Shown piece by piece: positions 16,864 to 25,056 of a stretch of 64,000 bases of DNA (position 1 is its first letter; each line of letters opens with the position of its first letter). Under the pieces are notes generated by a model. That model saw only the letters and a list, made by a program, of their open reading frames with translations. It searched no databases and was not told the origin of the DNA. The stretch lies in assembly GCF_000231385.2 (NCBI RefSeq), contig NC_018515.1:2004501-2068500 (forward strand), in the 5' to 3' direction. This DNA comes from Desulfosporosinus meridiei DSM 13257 (GTDB lineage Bacteria > Bacillota > Desulfitobacteriia > Desulfitobacteriales > Desulfitobacteriaceae). The translations under genes were made by a program, and so were the position numbers.

Positions 16864-18288
16864 ATGGGTCATCCATCAGTCCATCCAACAGGGGTTACAA
16901 TTTATAATCCGGAAAAGTGTTTCAACGGTTATACTATTTTCCCGGCGAACGAGCATGGGGCAACCTTAATCGATATGAACGGCGGTGTAGTCAGCTTCTG
17001 GAAGGATCTCCAAGGCTTCCCCAGCAAGCTGTTAAAAGGCGGCTATGTCATGGGCAGTCTGGGAGAACGAACAATGTTATGTGGTTTCCAGGATCAGCTT
17101 GATTTGGTTCAAGTAGATTGGGACGGCAATATCGTCTGGAAATTTGACCGTTTAGAGTACATCGAAGATCCGGGCGAAGAGCCTCAATGGATGGCCAGAC
17201 AGCATCACGATTATCAGAGGGAAGGCAATCCCGTCGGCTACTATGTACCGGGTATGGAATGCCAAACTGACAGCGGCAACACCTTGATTTTATGTCACCG
17301 CAACTTATACAATCACAAGATTACGGATAAAAAGCTCCACGATGATACGATTGTCGAAGTGGACTGGCAAGGAAATATTGTCTGGGAATGGGCCCTTAAT
17401 GAGCATTTTGATGAACTTGGCTTTAATAATGCCGCTAAAAGCGCCTTATTCAGAGACCCGAACATGACAGCGGCCGGGGCAGACTGGATGCACGTCAACA
17501 GCATGAGCACTCTCGGTCCCAATAAATTCTACGATGCCGGGGACGAGCGCTTCCATCCGGATAACATCATCATTGACGGCCGGGAAACCAATATCATCGC
17601 CATTATTGCCAAAGAAACCGGTAAGATCGTCTGGAAACTCGGTCCTAATTATGATGAAAATGAACAAATCCGTAAGATCGGAGTGATCATCGGTCAGCAC
17701 CACGCCCACATGATCCCTGCCGGTTTGCCTGGGGCAGGCAATATCCTGATCTTTGACAACGGCGGCTGGGCCGGCTATGACAACCCCAGCCAGATCACCG
17801 CCACAGGAAATAAAGCTGTGCGCAGGGATTATTCCCGGGTTTTAGAAATCGATCCTACAACCATGGAGATCGTCTGGCAGTTTTCCCCGGCGGAAATGGG
17901 GCATGGTATGCCTTTCCACGCCTCCCATTTCTACAGCCCCTTTATCAGCAGTGCCCAGAGGCTGCCTAACGGCAACACCCTGATTACGGAAGGTTCCGAT
18001 GGCCGTTTAATTGAAGTTACCAGCGAGCATGAAGTCGTTTGGGAGTATATTTCTCCCTATTGGGGCTCAGAGGGGGGGATTCCTATCAATATGATCTACC
18101 GTGCCTACCGTTATCCTTATGATTATGTGCCCCAATTGGCAAAACCTGAAGAAGTAGCCATTGAGCGAATTGACAATAAGGACTACAGACTGCCGGGAGC
18201 CAAAGGTAAGGAACCCCAAAGAACCGTTGAAGTGGCGGGAACAAAGGGGTATGGAGAATCTGCCGGTTTCTGTGTGCAAAAAGAGTAG
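16864..18288 (+). CDS. Arylsulfotransferase (ASST) family protein, short form
   Basis: The 474-residue product is a second ASST-family beta-propeller. It shows repeated blade motifs such as VDWDGNIVWKF, VDWQGNIVWEW and IDPTTMEIVWQF. Histidines lie in family-like positions: QHHDY (about residue 114), DWMHVNS (His210), IIGQHHAHM (about 279-282) and MPFHASHFYS. It lacks both a signal peptide and the N-terminal extra domain of the gene at 8413, so the two are distant paralogues, not copies. AGGGAGG precedes the ATG. It is the distal gene of the permease transcription unit and is closed by a terminator. Confidence 0.8.
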   Translation: MGHPSVHPTGVTIYNPEKCFNGYTIFPANEHGATLIDMNGGVVSFWKDLQGFPSKLLKGGYVMGSLGERTMLCGFQDQLDLVQVDWDGNIVWKFDRLEYIEDPGEEPQWMARQHHDYQREGNPVGYYVPGMECQTDSGNTLILCHRNLYNHKITDKKLHDDTIVEVDWQGNIVWEWALNEHFDELGFNNAAKSALFRDPNMTAAGADWMHVNSMSTLGPNKFYDAGDERFHPDNIIIDGRETNIIAIIAKETGKIVWKLGPNYDENEQIRKIGVIIGQHHAHMIPAGLPGAGNILIFDNGGWAGYDNPSQITATGNKAVRRDYSRVLEIDPTTMEIVWQFSPAEMGHGMPFHASHFYSPFISSAQRLPNGNTLITEGSDGRLIEVTSEHEVVWEYISPYWGSEGGIPINMIYRAYRYPYDYVPQLAKPEEVAIERIDNKDYRLPGAKGKEPQRTVEVAGTKGYGESAGFCVQKE

Positions 18289-18345
18289 GGGCTCGCGAAC
18301 CGTCCCTCTCTCTACCCAAGAGGCTTTTTCAGAGTTGTAGTAAAA

Positions 18346-18396
18346 GGTCGTTGCTGACGAACTGAATAAATCGTCAGCAACGGCCTCATTTTTTTA
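18346..18396 (+). terminator. Terminator of the permease-sulfotransferase unit
   Basis: A 15-bp stem (18346-18360 against 18371-18385, one G-U pair) is followed by TCATTTTTTT. Confidence 0.88.
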
Positions 18397-18457
18397 TAGC
18401 TATACCGGCCTCCGAATACATTAATTTCATTTATAAGGAAAGTCGTCACCAATAAGG

Positions 18458-18499
18458 AATAGTATTTTTCACATATCAGCTATAACAAAACCTGTATTA
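18458..18499 (+). promoter_or_regulatory. Shared regulatory/promoter motif, copy 3 (thioredoxin unit)
   Basis: The 42-bp block is identical to the one at 8239-8280 at 39 positions. It lies about 60 nt upstream of the thioredoxin ATG, the shortest distance of the three copies. Such conservation between unlinked intergenic regions is far beyond that of the flanking sequence and implies selection or recent duplication. Confidence 0.65.
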
Positions 18500-18558
18500 T
18501 GCCGGGCAGGGGTTTTGGAGCTAAAATAAAGGATAGAAGCACTGAAAGGGGTTTAATT

Positions 18559-18882
18559 ATGTCTTTAAAGCAATTAAAAGCTACCGGTTTTGAAGAAGTT
18601 GTCTATCATAACGGCGAATCATGTCTGGTTATCTTCTCCAGGAAAGATTGTCACGTTTGTAAAGAAGTTGTTCCGGTCTTAGAACAGCTGCAGCCACAAT
18701 ATGAGAAAAAGTTCGGTTTTTATTATGTAGACGTTGAAGAAGATAAGGCCTTATTCCAACGGTTTTCTTTAAAAGGGGTACCCCAGATCCTCTACTTTAA
18801 GGGCGGTCAATACCAGGGAAAGCAAGCCGGTAAGGTTGAGGATGACCAAGTTGAAGAAAAAATAGCCGACATCCTGAAGTAA
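18559..18882 (+). CDS. Thioredoxin-like protein with CHVC active site
   Basis: A 107-residue thioredoxin fold protein. The redox motif is CHVC (Cys31, Cys34) in FSRKDCHVCKEV instead of the usual WCGPC, and the cis-proline segment GVPQ is retained. ATG 18559 follows AAAGGGG; the open frame extends upstream but without a site. It is 66 nt upstream of a thioredoxin-reductase-like gene, so the two probably form a dedicated redox pair. The altered dipeptide between the cysteines suggests a redox potential or partner different from general thioredoxin. Confidence 0.82.
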   Translation: MSLKQLKATGFEEVVYHNGESCLVIFSRKDCHVCKEVVPVLEQLQPQYEKKFGFYYVDVEEDKALFQRFSLKGVPQILYFKGGQYQGKQAGKVEDDQVEEKIADILK

Positions 18883-18948
18883 GGGGTCAGCGCTGAACCC
18901 AGGTAAGTACCCAGGGTAATTCTGATTTAAAAAAGGAATGTGAATCAC

Positions 18949-20169
18949 ATGGCAAACAGCTATGATTTAATAATCATTGGCGGCGGACCTGCCGGACTCT
19001 CTGCTGCCGTCTATGGCGGCAGGGCAAAACTCAAGACCTTGGTTATCGACAAGGGAGAGGTTGGCGGCTTAGTCAACACTACCCGGGAAATCGTCAATTA
19101 TCCCGGCTACCCACAGATCAGCGGACCGGATCTCATGAAGGAGTTCAAGAAACATGCCGAAACCTTTGGGGTGGAATTTTTAAAAGGTGAGGTGGTCCGG
19201 ACGGATTTTTCCCAGGCAGAGAAGAAAGTAGTGCTGAAAAAGGGCCGGGAGCTTTTCGGGAAAGCGGTGATCTTAGCCTGTGGCAGCGAGCCGAGGCTGC
19301 TGAATATTCCCGGGGAAAAACGGCTGCGGGGTATGGGCGTAGCCTATTGTGCCACCTGTGATGCGGAGTTCTTCGAAGGGGACGAGGTGGTGGTTGTGGG
19401 CAGCGGTGACCAGGCCATTGAAGAAGGCATGTTCATCGCCAAGTTCGCTCGTAAAGTAACGGTCATCGTTTTGCATGACGAGGGTATTCTTGACTGCAAT
19501 AAAGTCAGTGCTGAACGGGCCTTTAATCACGAAAAAATGGCATTCATCTGGAATTCAACCGTCGAAGAAGTCCTGGGAGAAGAGAATGTTGAGGCAGTAA
19601 AAATCAGGAATTTGAAAACCGGTTTGACTTCAGAGCTTAGTTGTCAGGGCGTCTTTTTCTTTGTAGGAATGGTTCCCTCCACGGGCTATCTTCAAGACAG
19701 CGGTCTGGAGATGGATAAACGGGGGTATATCCCTGTTACAGAGCAAATGGAAACTAACTTGGCTGGGATTTATGCGGTGGGGGACAACCGGGTAAAATAT
19801 CTCCGGCAAGTTGTCTCGGCTACCGGGGACGGGGCAACGGCGGCTGTTGCAGCCGAGCGGTATATCGAAGAACTGGATGCCTTTAACAGCAATGTGCTGC
19901 AAAGTGAGAAAAAAGTCCTGTTGCTATTCTTTAATGCTCAAGACAATGCCAGCCTGAGTTATCGCACAGTGTTAGAGGAAATAAACCGGAAAGACGGTCT
20001 GGACTGCAAAATCGTCAGCTTGGATACAGCAACGAAAAAAAATCTTGCTGAGAAATATGCGGTAAAGAATGTTCCCACAGTTCTGGTGCTGGATAAGGGG
20101 AGGGAAATCCACCGGCTTGAGGGCATGGAGGTCTTGACGTCCGCACACTGGAAAGTAATGGTGGGATAG
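18949..20169 (+). CDS. Thioredoxin-reductase-like flavoprotein with C-terminal thioredoxin-like domain
   Basis: The 406-residue protein has a TrxB core (residues 1-310): FAD-binding GGGPAGLSAA (11-20), redox cysteines CATC (134-137), and the FAD motif YAVGDNRV (275-282). The pyridine-nucleotide site is atypical. GSGDQAIEE stands where GGGDSAxEE is expected, and the HRRxxxR that binds the 2'-phosphate of NADPH is absent (VLHDEGILDCNK instead). This suggests NADH or another donor such as ferredoxin. Residues about 318-406 form a thioredoxin-like domain with the NVPT cis-proline but no CxxC (FFNAQDNASL). ATG 18949 is preferred to GTG 18940 because of spacing to AGGA. It pairs with the upstream CHVC thioredoxin. 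Confidence 0.8.
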   Translation: MANSYDLIIIGGGPAGLSAAVYGGRAKLKTLVIDKGEVGGLVNTTREIVNYPGYPQISGPDLMKEFKKHAETFGVEFLKGEVVRTDFSQAEKKVVLKKGRELFGKAVILACGSEPRLLNIPGEKRLRGMGVAYCATCDAEFFEGDEVVVVGSGDQAIEEGMFIAKFARKVTVIVLHDEGILDCNKVSAERAFNHEKMAFIWNSTVEEVLGEENVEAVKIRNLKTGLTSELSCQGVFFFVGMVPSTGYLQDSGLEMDKRGYIPVTEQMETNLAGIYAVGDNRVKYLRQVVSATGDGATAAVAAERYIEELDAFNSNVLQSEKKVLLLFFNAQDNASLSYRTVLEEINRKDGLDCKIVSLDTATKKNLAEKYAVKNVPTVLVLDKGREIHRLEGMEVLTSAHWKVMVG

Positions 20170-20296
20170 TTTTAGCCTCTTTGAGACGGCGCGGTGTTGA
20201 CCAGATGGTTCTGACGATTCTACGATCTTAGACAAAATAATGTTTGATGACTGTGTTATACTTAAAATTATAAAAAGGGTGGTGGGGGGTGGGCTG

Positions 20297-20572
20297 ATGG
20301 ATAATGAGAAGTTTCAAGAGTTAGTCTTAAAACATTTAGAAGACAACGCTAAACGTTTAGAGGGAATTAGTGAAAAGCTCGTTGAGCATGGTAGGCGCTT
20401 TGATGGCTATGATGAACGTTTTGATGGCTATGATAAACGTTTCGATAACCTTGAAACCTTGGGCAAACAGCATCACGATGAACTCGAAAAGGTCGCTTCT
20501 CAAGTGGAAAAATTAATTCGAAATGAAGACGAAATAACCGATTTCTTGCTCAAAAGACGTAGAAGGATATAG
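20297..20572 (+). CDS. Small coiled-coil protein with heptad repeats
   Basis: A 91-residue charged protein with near-exact seven-residue repeats RFDGYDE, RFDGYDK and RFDNLET (about residues 36-56), then further heptads and a basic tail KRRRRI. It is predicted to form a trimeric or tetrameric coiled coil; such small proteins are common and uncharacterised in Firmicutes. ATG 20297 follows GGTGGGG. A hairpin terminator follows directly. No function can be assigned. Confidence 0.6.
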   Translation: MDNEKFQELVLKHLEDNAKRLEGISEKLVEHGRRFDGYDERFDGYDKRFDNLETLGKQHHDELEKVASQVEKLIRNEDEITDFLLKRRRRI

Positions 20573-20591
20573 GCCAGCATTTATTATTTTT

Positions 20592-20626
20592 GTTCCCCCG
20601 ACTAATTTTAGGGGGAACTTTTTTGT
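20592..20626 (+). terminator. Terminator after the coiled-coil gene
   Basis: GTTCCCCC (20592-20599) pairs with GGGGGAAC (20611-20618), followed by TTTTTTG. Confidence 0.85.
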
Positions 20627-20645
20627 ACTAATCAGCGGGAAGACA

Positions 20646-20825
20646 ATGTCTGCAGGAAGAGTAATCCGTGTGCGAAAACAGTGTCTTCGTGTGAAACACC
20701 AGCCGGGTTTTCTGGAAGGAATGAATGTTATCATCGCCCTGAACCATACCCTGGAGGGGGGAAGGATATGGATAGAAATCGGCATCGAAGCTTTATGGAA
20801 AAGAAACTTTGGTGATGCCAAGTAG
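20646..20825 (+). CDS. Possible small protein (59 aa) or gene remnant
   Basis: An open frame starting at ATG 20646 after a weak GGGAAG encodes 59 residues, including GMNVIIALNHTLEGGRIWIE and ending WKRNFGDAK. It is located between two terminators. The sequence is not low-complexity and might be genuine, but no family is recognised and a remnant is equally likely. Confidence 0.3.
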   Translation: MSAGRVIRVRKQCLRVKHQPGFLEGMNVIIALNHTLEGGRIWIEIGIEALWKRNFGDAK

Positions 20826-20872
20826 CATCACTGATTAACTGGAGCATCAGGGATTGCCTGCAAAATAACCTA

Positions 20873-20903
20873 AAGCGATGCAATAGAGCATCGCTTATTT
20901 TTA
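20873..20903 (+). terminator. Hairpin terminator
   Basis: AAGCGATGC (20873-20881) pairs perfectly with GCATCGCTT (20888-20896), followed by ATTTTTATT. It insulates the sigma-54 promoter just downstream. Confidence 0.8.
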
Positions 20904-20971
20904 TTGAGCTATAATTGTCTGAAAATCTCAATGAAAATGCCTCTTTTATTATCTGAATATTAAAAATATAC

Positions 20972-20987
20972 TGGCATATGTTTTGCA
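20972..20987 (+). promoter_or_regulatory. Sigma-54 (-24/-12) promoter of the mutase operon
   Basis: TGGCATATGTTTTGCA fits the consensus TGGCAY-N5-TTGCW exactly, with GG and GC 10 bp apart. It lies 129 nt upstream of the SDR gene. A tandem AAAGGTCT/AAAGGTCT repeat follows at about 21009-21027 in the leader. The likely activator is encoded at 25849. Confidence 0.85.
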
Positions 20988-21115
20988 TTAAATCTAGATG
21001 AGCCCTCTAAAGGTCTAAAGGTCTAAAGCAACAGGCAGACTCGTAGCAGCAAGGTTGCAGTTGAAAATCCGCCAGCAGAGGGGATTTAAAGATCAGGACG
21101 AAAGGAAGGTAAGCC

Positions 21116-21862
21116 ATGAAAATTAAAGACAGAGTTGCTCTGGTAACAGGCAGCGGTCAGGGATTAGGTAAAGCAATTGCTTTCGCCTTAGCCAATGAGG
21201 GGGCTAAACTGGCAATTAACGATCTCTCCCTGAATGAAGTAAAAGCCCGGGAGACCGTCTCAGAACTTCGTAAAATAGGAACAGAGGCTGAGGTTTTTCT
21301 GGCAGACGTGACTCAAGAAAGTGAAGTCAATAAGATGGTTGAGGAAATCCTGGCACGTTTCAGTCGTATCGATATCCTTGTTAACAATGCCGGTATTAAT
21401 CGTGACGGTTTGATCCATAAAGGCAATTTACAGAATTGGAATGCGGTAATGAATGTAAATCTTACTGGGCCTTTCATCTGTACAAAAGCTGTATTGCCTG
21501 GTATGAGACAAAATAATTATGGCCGAATTGTCAATATCTCATCTCTTACGGCTAGACTAGGGGTCTCTGGGACAGGGTATTATGCGTCAACAAAATCGGG
21601 TTTAATCGGCTTAACTAAAGTTACAGCGGTTGAGAATATGGCCAAAGGAATTACCTGTAATGCCCTGGCCCCCGGTTATATTAAAACGGATATGATGATG
21701 AGATATCCTGAAGAACAACTTCAGGCACTCATTGCCAAGATTCCTGCCGGCCGTTTGGCAGAACCGGCTGAAATCGCCGATGTCGTGGTGTTTGTCGCGG
21801 CTGATTCTGCAGCCTACATGACAGGTGCGGTGATCGATATCAATGGAGGGTATTTTATTTAG
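21116..21862 (+). CDS. SDR-family oxidoreductase (FabG / 3-hydroxyacyl-CoA dehydrogenase-like)
   Basis: A 248-residue classical short-chain dehydrogenase. The NAD(P)-binding motif TGSGQGLGKAIA lies at 10-21, NNAGIN near 88-93, the catalytic Ser in ISSLTARLG, and YYASTKSG supplies Tyr and Lys (YxxxK). It is of FabG type. As first gene of a B12-mutase operon it probably acts on a hydroxyacyl-CoA or ketoacyl-CoA before or after the carbon-skeleton rearrangement. In known 2-hydroxyisobutyryl-CoA routes an SDR oxidises the 3-hydroxybutyryl-CoA product. AAAGGAAGG precedes the ATG. Confidence 0.85.
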   Translation: MKIKDRVALVTGSGQGLGKAIAFALANEGAKLAINDLSLNEVKARETVSELRKIGTEAEVFLADVTQESEVNKMVEEILARFSRIDILVNNAGINRDGLIHKGNLQNWNAVMNVNLTGPFICTKAVLPGMRQNNYGRIVNISSLTARLGVSGTGYYASTKSGLIGLTKVTAVENMAKGITCNALAPGYIKTDMMMRYPEEQLQALIAKIPAGRLAEPAEIADVVVFVAADSAAYMTGAVIDINGGYFI

Positions 21863-21909
21863 AGATCATGCAAAAGCATATTTACAAAGTTGCTATTGGA
21901 GATGCAGAG

Positions 21910-22869
21910 ATGGAAAAACTTATCGAAGGCTTAATCCAAAAAGATCGCATAGCTCTTAGTAAGCTAATCACGATGATCGAGAATGATAGCCCTAAATCCC
22001 TGGATATTATGAAGGCAATCTATCTCCTGACAGGTAAAGCATATGTTCTCGGGGTTACCGGTCCTCCCGGTGCCGGAAAAAGTACTTTAGTTGATAAGTT
22101 GATTCGTAATTTCAGAAGTAAAGATTATAGTGTCGGTGTGCTCTGTGTAGACCCCAGCAGTATTTTTAGCGGGGGAGCTTTTCTGGGTGATCGGGTGCGA
22201 ATGGAGTGGGCTTATCAAGATGACGGTGTTTATTTGCGAAGTTTAGCCACCCGTGGTGCGCTGGGGGGGTTGGCTCCTAGGTTAAGTGAAATTATTAAAC
22301 TGATGGATGCCTTTGGGCAAGAGGTTATCATCGTCGAAACCGTAGGAGTAGGTCAAATGGAAGCGGATATCATTCGTTATGCTGATACAAAAATTGTTGT
22401 ATCTGTTCCGGGGTTGGGGGATCAAATGCAGGCCTTAAAAGCCGGGATCTTAGAAATTGCCGATGTATTAGTGGTCAATAAAGCTGATCTTCCAGGTGCT
22501 CGAGAGGTTGTTGATGACCTGCAAATGATGCTCTATTTGAGGAAAGACAGTGACTGGACTCCGGAAATTGTCTTGACGGAAGCCCTTAATGACCGAGGGA
22601 TCTCAGACCTTGATGAAGCCATTCAAAGGCACAGAACATTTTTAGGTCAAGCGGGATTAAAAGAACGCCAGACCCGTCTGCAGCGTGAACATGCCTGCTA
22701 TGGTGCTCTAGAAGAAAGATTGAAGATTTACTTGCGGGAAAGCTTTTTAGAAGTTGAGGAAGTTAAAAATATTTTAGTAAGAGTTCAAGAGGAGGGTTTA
22801 AATCCTTATCAGGCCGCGGATGAAATTCTGCAATTGTTTTTTACCAAGACACATGAGGAAGGTGACTAA
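21910..22869 (+). CDS. meaB: MeaB/ArgK-type G3E GTPase, mutase chaperone
   Basis: A 319-residue P-loop GTPase of the MeaB (ArgK) family, which protects and reloads B12-dependent acyl-CoA mutases. Visible motifs are Walker A GPPGAGKST, VDPSS with the switch region, ETVGVGQ, and the guanine-specificity motif NKAD. I place the start at ATG 21910 because GGAG lies 8 nt upstream and the family usually begins close to this point; ATG 21868 is the alternative and would add 14 residues. It is directly upstream of the mutase large subunit (2-nt gap), as expected for a dedicated chaperone. Confidence 0.9.
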   Translation: MEKLIEGLIQKDRIALSKLITMIENDSPKSLDIMKAIYLLTGKAYVLGVTGPPGAGKSTLVDKLIRNFRSKDYSVGVLCVDPSSIFSGGAFLGDRVRMEWAYQDDGVYLRSLATRGALGGLAPRLSEIIKLMDAFGQEVIIVETVGVGQMEADIIRYADTKIVVSVPGLGDQMQALKAGILEIADVLVVNKADLPGAREVVDDLQMMLYLRKDSDWTPEIVLTEALNDRGISDLDEAIQRHRTFLGQAGLKERQTRLQREHACYGALEERLKIYLRESFLEVEEVKNILVRVQEEGLNPYQAADEILQLFFTKTHEEGD

Positions 22870-22871
22870 TT

Positions 22872-24632
22872 ATGCAAATTGAGCAACAGCCAACAACCTT
22901 AGAGATACTTCAAGAGACTATGAAGAAAACTGAAAATTGTCAAGTCTATGACCCAACTTATCTGGCCAAAGTTCAAGAAGGGCTTAAGCAATGGAAAAAG
23001 GAAAGGGTTAAACCCCAGAATCTCGCCAATTGGGAAAATATTCCCCTAACAGTTCTGGGTTCTGAAATTCCCCGGGAAATGATCTATACGCCCTTAAATA
23101 TTGCCGATACGGATTACTGTGATCAACTGGGAAATCCAGGCGAAGCTCCCTTTACTCGGGGAATTCATAGTAATATGTATCGCGGCCGTACCTTTACCCA
23201 ACGTCAATTGGTGGGTTTTGGCGGTCCGGAGGACACGAACCTGCGCATAAAGTATTTGCTGAATCACGGAGCTACAGGAATTAATCTCCTTTTTGATATG
23301 CCAACGATTCAAATGTATGATTGTGACGACCCAATGGCCCAAGGTTCTGTCGGATCCTGCGGAGTCAGTGTCAACCATGTTCCTGACTGGGAATTGCTTT
23401 ATGAAGGGATTGATCTTGCTAAAGAAACTTCTTCCATCGTTACCCACTACCCTTCCAATACTGCCTGTCTCTTTCCCATGTATTTGGTTATGGCCGAAAG
23501 AAGAGGGGTACCTTGGGATCAACTTAAAGGCAGTTCCCAAAATGATATGACCCTTGAAGAACTGGTTCGTAATTCTTCTGAATATATTCCACCTAAAGAC
23601 TGTTTCCGGATTGAGTGTGACAATATTGAATTCATCCGCAAGAATGTGCCCAAATGGAATTTCATTACGCTTAATGGTTATAATTTCCGGGAATTTGGGA
23701 CTTCCGGTGTCACAGAGATGGCTGTAGCAGCAACTCACGGGATGGCCATCCTGGATGAAATGATTCGTCGAGGTTACGAAGTGGATTGGGTCGCTGAGAG
23801 ATTAGCCTTCTTCTGGTCCGGAGGGATGGATATCTTCGAGGAGGTCTCCAGACTGCGGGCCATGAGGAGACTTTGGTACAGAATCCTTAAGTATAAGTAT
23901 AAGGCTAAGAAGGATCGGTCAACCTGGATGAGATGTCATCTTCAGACTTCCGGTATCAGCTTAGTAAGGGAAGAACCCTATAACAATGCTATTCGCTCGG
24001 CTTTTGAGGCGCTGGCTGCTGTTTTGGGCGGGGTTCAGTCTTTGCATGTCGATTCCTATGACGAGGCAATTTCGGTTCCTTCGGAGGAAGCATCCTTGCT
24101 TTCTTTACGGACCCAACAAATTATTGAACATGAAACAGGAGTTACCGCTGTTGTTGATCCCTTGGGTGGTTCTTATTACATTGAGGCTTTGACCAATCAG
24201 ATGGAAGAGAAAATCTTAGCAGAGATTACCGAGATTGAGAACCAAGGGGGCTATGTGGAAGCTATTGCCAACGGTTATCTCAGCCGGAAAATATACAATT
24301 ATATGTATAAAGAACAAATGCGGATTGAAAAAGGTGAAATTAAAATTGTCGGTCATAATTACCAAAAAAGTGGTGAAGGAAAAGATTTTGAAGCCTTCCA
24401 TTATCCTGAGGAATGTGAGGCCAGACAATTACAACGCCTTGAGGATCACAGAACGACTAGAAATAGTGCCGAGGTTGAAAAAGCACTTAATGAATTACGA
24501 ATAGCTTGCAGAGAGGGTAAGAACGTCATGGAATATACGGTGAATTGTGCTCGAGCAGGTTGTACGGTGGGTGAACAATGGAAGATTTTTAAAGAAGTTT
24601 TTGGGCTTTGGAAACGGCCGGGTGTATTTTAA
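22872..24632 (+). CDS. B12-dependent acyl-CoA mutase, large subunit (atypical active site)
   Basis: The 586-residue protein is the substrate-binding TIM-barrel subunit of a methylmalonyl-CoA-mutase-family enzyme whose B12 domain is encoded separately. Aligned by eye to Propionibacterium MCM, Gln197 is kept (Q223 in SSQNDM) and Arg207 appears kept (R233 in LVRNSS). Tyr89 of RQYAGF is Leu113 (RQLVGF). The His244 of the GYH motif is Asn271 (NGYNFREFG). Isobutyryl-CoA mutase has Phe, and 2-hydroxyisobutyryl-CoA mutase has Ile, at the Tyr89 position. I know of no family in which GYH is GYN. The substrate is therefore uncertain; a branched or hydroxylated acyl-CoA is likely. It is in operon with the SDR gene, MeaB and the B12 subunit. 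Confidence 0.85.
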   Translation: MQIEQQPTTLEILQETMKKTENCQVYDPTYLAKVQEGLKQWKKERVKPQNLANWENIPLTVLGSEIPREMIYTPLNIADTDYCDQLGNPGEAPFTRGIHSNMYRGRTFTQRQLVGFGGPEDTNLRIKYLLNHGATGINLLFDMPTIQMYDCDDPMAQGSVGSCGVSVNHVPDWELLYEGIDLAKETSSIVTHYPSNTACLFPMYLVMAERRGVPWDQLKGSSQNDMTLEELVRNSSEYIPPKDCFRIECDNIEFIRKNVPKWNFITLNGYNFREFGTSGVTEMAVAATHGMAILDEMIRRGYEVDWVAERLAFFWSGGMDIFEEVSRLRAMRRLWYRILKYKYKAKKDRSTWMRCHLQTSGISLVREEPYNNAIRSAFEALAAVLGGVQSLHVDSYDEAISVPSEEASLLSLRTQQIIEHETGVTAVVDPLGGSYYIEALTNQMEEKILAEITEIENQGGYVEAIANGYLSRKIYNYMYKEQMRIEKGEIKIVGHNYQKSGEGKDFEAFHYPEECEARQLQRLEDHRTTRNSAEVEKALNELRIACREGKNVMEYTVNCARAGCTVGEQWKIFKEVFGLWKRPGVF

Positions 24633-24651
24633 AGGAAAGGGGTGGGCAACA

Positions 24652-25056
24652 TTGGAAAATAGAAGAATTAAAGTTTTAATGTGTTGTCTCGGACCCGAGA
24701 CACATAATCGCGGAATCATCGTCGTGAGTACTATTTTAAAAGAAGAAGGTATGGAAGTTGTCTATATGGGCAACACCACTGCAGAAAATGCCCTCAAAGC
24801 AGCCATGGAAGAAGACGTCCAAATTATTGGCGTCAGCTCACTATCAGGAGCTCATTTGCGTACAGGCAAACACCTTTTGGAATTAGCCAGAGAAAAAGGC
24901 CTTGATCAAAGTATGGCCTTTCTCATTGGCGGAGTCATTCCGCCCCAGGATGTTAAAATTCTTAAGGAAATGGGTTTTTATGATGTTTGCGTTAGCGGCA
25001 CGAAAAGGGATGAATTAGTAACGGTGATAAAAAATGCCGCTAATATTTTATACTGA
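24652..25056 (+). CDS. B12-binding small subunit of the acyl-CoA mutase
   Basis: A 134-residue cobalamin-binding domain with the Rossmann-like fold of mutase small subunits. The lower-ligand loop reads GPETHNRG, so His18 is present but the usual Asp of DxHxxG is Glu. The other B12 motifs, GVSSLSGAH and IGGVIPPQD, are conserved. TTG 24652 is chosen because AGGAAAGGGGTGG lies upstream and the frame before it runs into the end of the large-subunit gene. It is 19 nt after the large subunit and closes the operon. Confidence 0.88.
   Translation: MENRRIKVLMCCLGPETHNRGIIVVSTILKEEGMEVVYMGNTTAENALKAAMEEDVQIIGVSSLSGAHLRTGKHLLELAREKGLDQSMAFLIGGVIPPQDVKILKEMGFYDVCVSGTKRDELVTVIKNAANILY

Noticed and set aside
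21000-21115. Possible cobalamin riboswitch upstream of the B12-mutase operon
   Set aside because: I looked for the B12-box and the conserved helices in the leader and did not find a convincing match; the region is also too short for the full element.
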